From G963675935 sp963803125 (lineage in GTDB: Bacteria; Planctomycetota; Planctomycetia; Pirellulales; Thermoguttaceae): a stretch of 64,000 bases of DNA. Both the position numbers and the translations under genes were made by a program. This document shows, piece after piece, positions 55,248 to 63,500 of this stretch. The stretch is taken from positions 2,108,001 through 2,172,000 of the forward strand of contig CAWDLR010000003.1 of NCBI GenBank assembly GCA_963803125.1, in the 5' to 3' direction. Positions within the stretch are counted from its first letter, which is position 1; every line of letters starts with the position of its first letter. Below the pieces are notes generated by a model. That model was not told the origin of the DNA. It saw only the letters and a list, made by a program, of their open reading frames with translations, and did not search any database.

Positions 55248-56327
55248 CTACCGCGCGGTTGCTCTTCGCAGTTGCCCGCAGGCGGCGGCGATGCGGTTGC
55301 CTTTGCGGTGGCGAATGTTGACGTTCAGCCCGGCGCGGGTGAGAATCTCGACGAAGCGGGCCGTGACTGAAGATGGGGGCGTGCGATAGGGCAACCCGGG
55401 CACGGGGTTGTAGGGAATCAGGTTTATCAAAGCCGGACGGCCGCGGAGCAATTTCACCAATCCGGCAGCGTGTCCCGGTTGGTCGTTTACGCCCGCAAGC
55501 AAGACGTACTCGAAGGTGACGCGGCGGCCGGTCTGGGCGAAATAATCGTCGGCGGCAGCGAGGATCGCGGCAAGCCCAGGACCGCGGTTGGCCGGCACAA
55601 GCTGGTTGCGCAATGAATCGTCGGCCGCGTGCAGCGATACGGCCAAATGGTATTGGCAGTTCTCGCGGGCCAGACGGCGAATGCCCTCCGGCAGGCCGAC
55701 CGTCGAAATCGTAATTCGCCGGGCGCTGATGCCGAGGCCGTTGTGGTCGGTAGTGGCGGCCAGGGCGGGCAGCAGGGCGTCGAGATTCAGCAGCGGCTCG
55801 CCCATCCCCATCACCACGACGTGACTGAGACGATCGGGTCCGGCAAAGGGGACAGTCCCATTTTCGTTGACACGAACATTGGGACAGTCCCCCAGCAGCC
55901 GCTGAAGCTGGAGCATCTGTTCGATGATTTCGCCGGCGGTGAGGTTGCGAACCAATCCGTCGATGCCGGTGGCGCAGAAGCTGCAACCCATCGCGCAGCC
56001 GACCTGCGTGCTGATGCAGGCGGTGCAGTGCTCTTTGTCGTCGCGCAAGAGAACGCACTCGATCTGTTGGCCATCGCCGAATTCGAGCAGGAGTTTCTCG
56101 GAGCCGTCGGCCGCCTGACGGTGCCTGACGACGTGGCTGGTCCAGATTTGCAGCTCGGCGGCAAGCTGATTTCGCAGCTCGGCGGGCAGGTCGGTCATCT
56201 CGTCGAAGCCGGTGGCGCGTTTCTCGAAGAGCCACTTCCGCACTTGGCCCGCTCGATATGCCGGCAGCCCTCGCTCGGCAAACCAATTGCGGAGCGCGGC
56301 GGGGGTTTGTTCGAGGATGGCGATCAT
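55248..56327 (-). CDS. rlmN: 23S rRNA/tRNA adenine-C2 methyltransferase RlmN
   Basis: A radical-SAM enzyme that methylates A2503 of 23S rRNA and A37 of some tRNAs. ATG 56327 gives 359 aa starting MIAILEQTPAALRNW. The 4Fe-4S motif is CAMGCSFC, SAM/substrate segments are VVVMGMGEPLLNLDALLPAL and ISTVGLPEGIRRLA, and the C-terminal methyl-carrier Cys is in RIAAACGQLR. Residues about 146-160 (GDCPNVRVNENGTVP) are a palindromic element inserted in the loop directly before VVVMGMGEP. It is read without a stop, so the enzyme probably tolerates it. Confidence 0.95.
   Translation of the reverse strand: MIAILEQTPAALRNWFAERGLPAYRAGQVRKWLFEKRATGFDEMTDLPAELRNQLAAELQIWTSHVVRHRQAADGSEKLLLEFGDGQQIECVLLRDDKEHCTACISTQVGCAMGCSFCATGIDGLVRNLTAGEIIEQMLQLQRLLGDCPNVRVNENGTVPFAGPDRLSHVVVMGMGEPLLNLDALLPALAATTDHNGLGISARRITISTVGLPEGIRRLARENCQYHLAVSLHAADDSLRNQLVPANRGPGLAAILAAADDYFAQTGRRVTFEYVLLAGVNDQPGHAAGLVKLLRGRPALINLIPYNPVPGLPYRTPPSSVTARFVEILTRAGLNVNIRHRKGNRIAAACGQLRRATAR
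55848..55892. repeat. GGGGACTGTCCC palindromic element, copy 5 (45 bp)
   Basis: GGGGACAGTCCCATTTTCGTTGACACGAACATTGGGACAGTCCCC, with one mismatch near the loop. It is read on the minus strand inside rlmN. Confidence 0.95.
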
Positions 56328-56353
56328 AGCGCAGTCCGCGTCACGCGCGGCTG

Positions 56354-56902
56354 CTACATGGTGAAGATTCCGGCCACGGGGGCGCTGAAGCCCGGGAGCA
56401 GGTCGCCGCCGGTCAACACGTCGGCGGAGGTGAACATGACCGCCTTGCGATCGGCTCCGTAGACCGTGACGGTTTGTGTTTTTGGATCGACTACCCAAAC
56501 CGATGCACATCCGGCGTTAAGCCAGTCCTGCACCTTGGCGAACATCTCGCCCGCCCGATCGTTGGGCGAAAGCACCTCGACCGCCAGGTCGGGAGCGCCG
56601 GGGAAGTAGCTGTCTGGCAGGCTGTCGCCAACGCGACTCTTGGTAATAAAGGCGGCATCGGGCGCCAGGACCGTATCGGGATTGCTAGCGACTCGAAAGC
56701 CAGTCTCTGCACCGAGGATAATCCCGAGACCACGGGGTTCCACAAAGTCCGACAAAATTCTGCCCATACGAAGGGCGATCATTCCGTGTCTTGATCCGGC
56801 GGGTGACATCATGATGAGTTCTCCGCGCAGCAACTCGCAGCGGCCCAAATCGGGGGCTTGGAAAAGCTGTTCGGCGGTCGTGATGGGTTGTGCAGCGCAC
56901 AT
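56354..56902 (-). CDS. Uma2-family endonuclease (DUF820)
   Basis: A 182-aa protein from ATG 56902 (MCAAQPITTAEQLFQAPDLGRCELLRGELIMMSPAGSRHG). The Uma2 nuclease core is clear: LAPDAAFITK (PD motif Asp), DLAVEVLSPNDRAGEMFAKVQDWLNAGCASVWVVDPKT, which contains the ExK-like region. A longer frame to 57016 is only an extension through a repeat. It lies between rlmN and an IS. Function is not established for the family. Confidence 0.88.
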   Translation of the reverse strand: MCAAQPITTAEQLFQAPDLGRCELLRGELIMMSPAGSRHGMIALRMGRILSDFVEPRGLGIILGAETGFRVASNPDTVLAPDAAFITKSRVGDSLPDSYFPGAPDLAVEVLSPNDRAGEMFAKVQDWLNAGCASVWVVDPKTQTVTVYGADRKAVMFTSADVLTGGDLLPGFSAPVAGIFTM

Positions 56903-57006
56903 ACAAAGATAATATACCGCGTGGCGGACGGCGAAACCAGTCGGCGGGCCAGGCACAGGGCCGATCAGTCTTTCAAAGTAGGGTGGGTCAAGCGAAGCGC
57001 AGCCCC

Positions 57007-58446
57007 ATAGGCACAAAGTTAAGCAACAGTGTACTCCAGAAGTCCTGGATTATTCAGTAGTTGGAAACAACTCGGGTGTTTTCGGCGACGGCTTATGCGC
57101 GGATTTGGACAAGGACTGACGTTGCTGATCGAGCACGCGCTCGAGCCTCGCCGGATCGTCGATCGCGGCGAGCCACTGGGCGACCCATCCGGCCAGGCTG
57201 GCAGCCGCACGCCAGAGGCTCCGCCGCCCATCGAGCCACACGGCCATCAACAACATGCCGTGTTGCACGATCACGGCGATGAGTTTGATATACACCTCCG
57301 CCAGTTGCTTGGCCGCCGGGGCATGGACCTGGCGATCGGCCAGATGATTATACGACTTCCAGAGCTTGAACAATCGTTCAATTTGCCACCGCGCGCGGTA
57401 GAGAACCACCACTTCCTTCCACGTCAGCAACTCCGGCGGGCAGTTGCTGACGAAGATCGTCCAGGCTTGGAGGTGCAGGTATTCCTGCGACGGCTCGCGG
57501 CCGTGGTCCTGCGCCTTTTCGCGGATTTTCTGGCATCGCCGCGCGACCACTTCCGGCGGCACACGCACGGCCACCAAGCGGCACCGCAGCCGCTTGTCGC
57601 CAATTTGCACCGGCACATCGACCACGCCGTTGTCCGCGTTTTCTTCGAGAAATGCCCGCAAATCCCGGCGTTGCCCGCGCTCGTCGCAGACCGCCGTCCC
57701 ATGCTGCAGACGCGAAAGCCAATAGCCGTCCGCCTTCTGCGCACGCTCGAAACGTTCCACGGAAAAATATCCCAGGTCGAAGATCGACAAAGTTCCCGGG
57801 GCCAAGGGGATCGCCGAAATCGGACTCTTCGCGTCGCTCGCGCGGCCCGGCTCCAGCAGCACGTGCAACGTTCCGTGACGAAGCTCCCAGAGCACTTGGA
57901 TTTTCAGCGCGGCTTGGCCGCCGCCGTGCGAGCCGCCGCAACCGGGGAAGCGGTCGGCATACTCGTCGGGCAAGGCAATCGTGGTGCTGTCGCCGATCAC
58001 CACTTCGGCAAAGCGTTCCAGCAGTGCGATCGGGGGCGCATCGGCGGTCAATACGTGGCCGAGCACGCGCTGCAGCGCCGGTTCGAGAAAGTTCACCAAG
58101 TCGGGGGTAAAACGTTGTGCGATGGCGTCTTCCGTGACGATCACCCCAAGTTGGGCAGCCGTGGTTTGATAGTCGCGACTTTGGGGGGTCGGCTTTCGCA
58201 GCACGGTCAGCACCAAGGAGGACAGCAGCGTAGACCCCGAGAACTTGCGTTCCCGCTTTACGCACCCGGTTTCTCGCGCCAGTGCATCCATCGACTCACT
58301 CAACAGCCCTTGCAACAACCCCGTGACTTGCGTTACGATCTCCATCGGGAAGCTCCTTCTTCCAGGCTTGTGTTTGCAATAACTTCGCCTGGCTTAAGGA
58401 CTTCCCCGTTTTATTGAAAGACCAATTTCCTTAACTTTGTGCCTAT
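57007..58446. mobile_element. IS4-family insertion sequence inside a palindromic repeat
   Basis: ATAGGCACAAAGTTAAG at 57007-57023 and its complement at 58430-58446 are 17-bp terminal inverted repeats around a single transposase gene. Outside them, GTAGGGTGGGTCAAG..GCGCAGCCCC (left) and GGGGCTGCGC..CTTGACCCACCCTAC (right) are inverted copies of each other. CAGGGCCGATCAG and CTGATCGGCCCTG lie further out. The element therefore sits at the centre of a larger palindrome. No clear direct target duplication beyond AT is seen. Confidence 0.88.
57050..58345 (-). CDS. IS4-family DDE transposase
   Basis: A 431-aa transposase, complete. The first Asp is in VIGDSTTIALPDEYADRFPG, the second in LSIFDLGYFSVERFERAQ, and the Glu in LYRARWQIERLFKLWK. 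The N-terminal helical part (GLLQGLLSESMDALARE) precedes the RNase H-like core. It differs in sequence from the transposase at 21210, so two distinct IS4-family groups are present. Confidence 0.94.
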   Translation of the reverse strand: MEIVTQVTGLLQGLLSESMDALARETGCVKRERKFSGSTLLSSLVLTVLRKPTPQSRDYQTTAAQLGVIVTEDAIAQRFTPDLVNFLEPALQRVLGHVLTADAPPIALLERFAEVVIGDSTTIALPDEYADRFPGCGGSHGGGQAALKIQVLWELRHGTLHVLLEPGRASDAKSPISAIPLAPGTLSIFDLGYFSVERFERAQKADGYWLSRLQHGTAVCDERGQRRDLRAFLEENADNGVVDVPVQIGDKRLRCRLVAVRVPPEVVARRCQKIREKAQDHGREPSQEYLHLQAWTIFVSNCPPELLTWKEVVVLYRARWQIERLFKLWKSYNHLADRQVHAPAAKQLAEVYIKLIAVIVQHGMLLMAVWLDGRRSLWRAAASLAGWVAQWLAAIDDPARLERVLDQQRQSLSKSAHKPSPKTPELFPTTE

Positions 58447-58746
58447 GGGGCTGCGCTCCACTTGACCCACCCTACGATTCCGCCCAAATTCAAAAACTGA
58501 TCGGCCCTGGTGGTCGTGGGCACGCTAACGGATTGTGGCGGTTGCGAGCGGGATCGTTTATTGGGTGTCAGATTGAAAATTTCGTCGCGTTTAGCGGCCG
58601 CCGGCACGGCGGCCCGGGTTTTCCCGCCGCTCAGAGCCGCCGTGCCGGCGGCTGCTAAACGGCATTGCGACATTGTTTATCTGAGCCCCCGCGGCGAGCA
58701 AGCTCGCCGGGCTAAACCGCTTTGCATTTGGCCGCATAGCTGGCGC
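58447..58746. other. Repeat-filled intergenic region
   Basis: It contains the right arm of the palindrome around the IS, the GTTTAGCGGCCGCC palindrome (58589-58660) and a half-palindrome GGCGAGCAAGCTCGCCGGGCTAAAC (58692-58717). No gene is seen. Confidence 0.6.
58589..58660. repeat. Palindrome GTTTAGCGGCCGCCGGCACGGCGG
   Basis: Arms GTTTAGC..GCCGCCGGCACGGCGG and CCGCCGTGCCGGCGGC..GCTAAAC. It belongs to the TTTAGC family seen at 38187 and 55108. Confidence 0.92.
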
Positions 58747-59853
58747 TCAGCGGGCGATCTTCTCGGCCAACACCGCGGCGCCGACGAGATTGGCGTTCAG
58801 CCCGCGCTCGTCGATCACCGACGGCCGCAGATAACTCATCACCCCGGCGGCGCCGAGACGCCGCTGCGCGGAAGGGCCGAAATAAGGGAGGGCATAGGCC
58901 GGCTTGCCGCCGAGGCAGATCGGCACTCCCTCCGGCAGGCCGTCGCGGCGGGCCTGGCGGTACATGATCAGTGCGGCCTCGGCCAGAATCCGGCCGAAGA
59001 GGCGATCGGTATTCACCGCGGGCTCGACCCGCATGTTGCTCAGCTTGCTGATCAGTTTGCCGGCGACCGAGGGATCGGTCATCTGCCCGGTCTCGTGGAT
59101 GTCGAGAAAGCGTTCGTAGAAATCGTCGTCGCCGACGACCGCGCGAAACAGCCGGCAGCGGCCCGATCCCGAGAGAATCACTTCGGCGCGGATGGAATCG
59201 GGATCGCCGGCCGGCCCCTTCAGCTTTCCATCGGGCATGGCGAGGGCCTCGGCGGCAATCTGCTCGAAACGATCGAAGGAGGCCCCGTACTGGTAGAAGA
59301 GGGCCTTGAGCGTCAGCTTGTCCAGCGGGATTCCATAGCCCGGCTCGTTGGTGTAGTGGAGTTTGCGGTCGTCGCCGTCCCAATCGACGGCGGGAAAGCG
59401 GACCTGGCCGGTCTTGTCGATCCAGGCCCCGCCCCAGCCGCCGCCGAAGACCCAGTACAACAGATCGGTTCGGACCACGGACCACTCAGCCAGTCCGCCG
59501 AGGTTGGCGTCGTTGTCGATGGCGGTCGGCAAACCGGTTTCGTCCTGGATGTGGCGCTGGAGATTGCGATCGCAAAGAAACCGCAGGTTCGCCGCCAGCA
59601 GGTAGCTGCCGTCGGAGCGGAACAGCCCCGGCGAGGCGATGCCGATCGCTTTGGCGTCGCTTGTGCGGCGGCCGTTCTTTTCCAGTAGCGCGGCGACCTT
59701 GTCCATCAGCCGCGAGGTGAAACTACCGAAATTGTTCTCGTACTCGTCGCCCTGGAGGAGTCCGTCGTCGATCTGGTGGTGGGGATCGCTGAACAAGCCG
59801 ATTTTGACGCCCAGCCCGGCGCCGATGTCGATGGCAATGCTGAAGGGTTCCAT
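58747..59853 (-). CDS. ROK-family sugar kinase-like protein
   Basis: A 368-aa ASKHA-fold protein: IAIDIGAGLGVKIGLFSD (phosphate-1), AIGIASPGLFRSDGSYLLAANLRFL, and TAIDNDANLGGLAEWSV with the catalytic-type Asp; the GGGWGGAWID phosphate-2 loop follows. This fits the ROK group (glucokinase or N-acetylsugar kinase). The Zn-binding CxCGxxGC motif of typical ROK proteins is not visible, so it is a divergent member. Length is slightly above the usual 300-330. No regulator or transporter is adjacent. Confidence 0.82.
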   Translation of the reverse strand: MEPFSIAIDIGAGLGVKIGLFSDPHHQIDDGLLQGDEYENNFGSFTSRLMDKVAALLEKNGRRTSDAKAIGIASPGLFRSDGSYLLAANLRFLCDRNLQRHIQDETGLPTAIDNDANLGGLAEWSVVRTDLLYWVFGGGWGGAWIDKTGQVRFPAVDWDGDDRKLHYTNEPGYGIPLDKLTLKALFYQYGASFDRFEQIAAEALAMPDGKLKGPAGDPDSIRAEVILSGSGRCRLFRAVVGDDDFYERFLDIHETGQMTDPSVAGKLISKLSNMRVEPAVNTDRLFGRILAEAALIMYRQARRDGLPEGVPICLGGKPAYALPYFGPSAQRRLGAAGVMSYLRPSVIDERGLNANLVGAAVLAEKIAR

Positions 59854-60504
59854 GTTGACCGCCCAGGGACGAGAAGAGACGACCGGCCGAAATAACGCGT
59901 CATCGACGATTCCACGTCATTGTAACTGTCTCGTTGCCTATCTGCAACTTACGGCGGCGGGTAGGACAACCGCAAAGTCACGCCCACCCAGCGGGGGCGG
60001 AGGAGATTGCGGGGGAAAAGCTGGGGGCTTCCATATTTCTTCGCGACAATCTCCCGCGTCCGCTCTCACGCCTGCGGACGCTGGAAAACCTGTCAGAAGC
60101 GACGGTATACCGCAGCCAGGGACAAATCCCCCCCTATTTCAACAGGTTTTAGTGCCACTTCAACGATTTCGCTCCACGCGTTGAACCGAGCGCTGAACGG
60201 TTCGCCTGACGGTTGTATCGAAGAAACAAGAAATTCCGTTTTTAAGATGCTTGACTTTTTTTTCTGATTTGCTACGTTCAGTGCTTGGTGGATGTCTCTG
60301 TGCGTTCGCGAGGTGCGGGTGCTTCTCTTGCGCCGGCCGTATGCGTCATGGGGTGGACGCGACCGACGGGCTCTACCATACACCGTGATCTTGGTGTTTT
60401 GTTTTCTTGGGTTCGTCGAGTGTTGGTCCGTGCTTTTGTCTCCGGCGAATGTGGTTCGGGGGTTTGTTGCTGCCGCTACTCACGAGTGGGAAAGGGTTGC
60501 CAGT
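59854..60504. other. 650-bp intergenic region before the surface peptidase gene
   Basis: No supported gene. AT-richer than its surroundings near 60150-60300, with a run CTTGACTTTTTTTTCTGATT at about 60250-60269. It probably holds promoters of the divergent genes at 59853 and 60505. A purine-rich GGGAAAGGG lies about 15 bases before ATG 60505. Confidence 0.4.
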
Positions 60505-63500
60505 ATGAACGCTTCTCGTGCACTGATCTTGTGTTTTGCCGCCGTGCTGATCCTGGCCGGTGCAATGATGTCCGAGTCGGCCTTGGCCGAGACTTTCATG
60601 TGGGGAGGTTCCTACGGATCGGAAGGCGGCCAGAACTGGGCGACTTGCATCAAGAGCCAGTTCGGCGGCACGTGCTGGGCTTTCGGATCGGTCGCCACCT
60701 TCGAGAGCAAGTACATGCTCACGCGGAACGACACCTCCTACCAGCCGGATCTCTCCGAGCAGCAACTCGTTTGGGAGACGAGTCCCGATTTAGGGGACAA
60801 CAACGGCGGACATGAAGACCAGGCGCTGTCCTACATGACCACCCACGGCGTTGTTCTCGACTCAGCGGTCCCGCACGATCCTCACAACGAAAACGTCCCT
60901 AGTCCCACCGACCCTTGGCCCTTGGCCTCGGTCTTCGCCGACGGCACCGCCAGCCACCTTTTCGTTGGCAGCGGCGAAACGTCCCACTTTAGCACCGGAA
61001 ACACGACTGCGGGGCTTAAGGCGGCGCTGAAGCAATATGGCCCGCTGTGCGTCGCCATTTTGGCCGGCTCCGACCTGTACTCAAGTCCCCAAGACCTGAT
61101 TAACCGTTATTCCGCCGATACCAGCACGAGCACGGATCACGCCGTCGAGCTTGTCGGTTGGGTCGATGACACTAGCGGGGATTTGCCTGGCGGAATCCAA
61201 GGTTATTGGATCATCAAGAACAGTTGGGGGACGGGCGAGGGCAACGCCGGCTATGACGTCGTTCCCTTCAGCGGCACCGGCTCTACCAAGAGTTCCATCG
61301 AAAGGAAGAATGCCGCGGACGAAGAAACCGGACCGGTGTGGTACACCGGCGCGATGAAGTCCGTGACCTGGACCGGCACCGGCTCTTCCGGCCCGATCTG
61401 GACCACGGCCACCCAAGCCGGCTACAGGAACTGGTCGGACGGCCTGGCCTGGGTCAATCAAGAGACCGCCGCTACCTTCGATAATTCGTCGCCAGGTTCC
61501 AGCCACGCGATCTCAATCGTCAATACCGTGATCGCCCATCAGTTGACCTTCAGCAGCGATGCCAGCCCAACCTATGTATTCAACAACGGCAGCAACGGCG
61601 GACTGACGGTGACGGCCGGCGGCATCCAGGCCAACAGCAACGTCACGATCAACGTGCCGGTGACCGTCGGCGCCCCGCAGACCTGGACGGCCGCCAGCGG
61701 CGTGACCCTGAACATTACCCAGGCGGTACACACGATCATCAGCAACTTGACGATCGCCGGGGCCGGCAACACCACAATCGGCGGGCCGATTGACGGCGGC
61801 GGTGTGATCAACATCGGGGACGGCAGCGGCGGCGCCGCGCCGGGTAACCTGATCATGAGCGGCACCGGCGTGCTGACCCTCAGCGGCGCCTCGAATTATA
61901 CGGGCAGCATTACCGGCAGTTCCGGCACGCTGAGCTTTGCCCCCGGCCTCGGCGTGACCGCCACTTACGGCGGCACGTCGTCTTCTTCTTCCGGCACCGG
62001 CACGATCTCCGGCAGCGGCGCGATGCAGATGAACGGCCTGGGCACCGTCGTCATCGGCGGAACCGACACCGGCTACACCGGAGCGGTCACGGTCAACCAG
62101 GGGCAATTGACCATGAACAACTATCGGGCCCTCGGCACGACTTCGACCGCGGTGACGATCAGCGGCGGACAGGTCAACTGCAACTACGGCGGCACCACCA
62201 CCAGCAAGCCGTTCAACATCAGCGGCGGCGGGGTGTTGAACCAGGTGACCGGCAGCGGCACTTTCAGCGGCGCCGTCACTTGCAGCGGCGCGGCCGAAAT
62301 CCGCAATTCCAGTTCCGGCGGCACGATGACGCTCTCCAACGCCACGCCGATCAGCGGAAACATGGGCGGCGGCGGGTTGACGCTCAACGCCGCCGGCGGC
62401 GGGGCGATTGTCGTCAACAACAACATCAACGTGAGTAACAGCTCGGGCGTGACCTTCTCCAACGGCACGATCGCCCTGGGCGGCGCCGCCAATTCCTGGG
62501 CAGGAAACACCACGGTCAACAACGGAGTCCTTCTGCCCAAAGCGGCCAACAACCTGCCGAGCGCGACCAACGTGACGCTCAACAACGGCACGCTGAACAT
62601 GAACGGCTACTCTCAGTCGTTGGCCAGCGTTACCAGCCTCTCTCCGGCAACCGACCTGATAACCAGTTCTACGGCCGCTACGCTGACGCTCACCCCGACC
62701 GTCGACAAGACGTATGCCGGCAATATCACCAACGCGGTGGCGTTGACCAAGAACGGCCTGAACCGCCTGACGTTGACCGGCACGAACACCTACAGCGGCC
62801 AGACGACAATGACCAACGGGGCCCTTGAACTGGGTCTGAACGCCCAGAGCCCGATCTTGACCAGCGGAGGCACCGACTTGCAGACGGGCGCGATCGTCTT
62901 CGACTATGCCGGCGGCGCCGATCCGATCGGCACTATCCAGGGCTTGCTCGACTACAGCAACGACGGCGGGCTGTGGGACCGCGGGCAATTCCGCGACACC
63001 CAAGCCGTGGTTTTGGGAATGACCTTGGGCTGCGTTGACGATACGCTCGGGCAGACCGTGACGGTGATGGCCACCTATCCCGGCGACTCCAACCTCGACG
63101 GCATGGTCAACGGCAAGGACATGGCGACGTGGTCCAAGAACGTGTTTAGCGGCTCGACCTGGGCGCAGGGCGACGTGAACGGCGACGGCGTAGTGAACGG
63201 CCTCGATCGCGACTTGATCATTGCGAATACCGGCCGACCGCCGTTGGGCATCTCTCCCGGATCGCACCTGACTGCGGCCCCCGAGCCCACCACGCTGGGA
63301 TTGTTGGTCGTGGCTCTGCTCGGACTGTCGTTTTGCAGCCGGAGAACGCGATATCTATGTCTCTGGTCGATGCCGATGAAATCACTCGCTCACTTTCGGA
63401 GGATGCGAGCGTCGCGGTTCGCACTGCGGGTTTTTTTTTGCTCGATGTTGCTGGGACTGGCGTCCGCAACGCCGCTGCTGGCCGATGAATACTGGCTCGG

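Noticed and set aside
57000..57016. Longer Uma2 start at 57016 (MCLWGCASLDPPY..)
   Set aside because: The same peptide start occurs at 58437 because it is encoded by the inverted repeat flanking the IS; ATG 56902 begins the true family sequence.
57029..58417. 462-aa plus-strand ORF over the IS
   Set aside because: Shadow of the intact transposase on the minus strand.
61513..63267. 584-aa minus-strand ORF
   Set aside because: Complement of the repeat-rich surface peptidase, which has a signal peptide and catalytic motifs.
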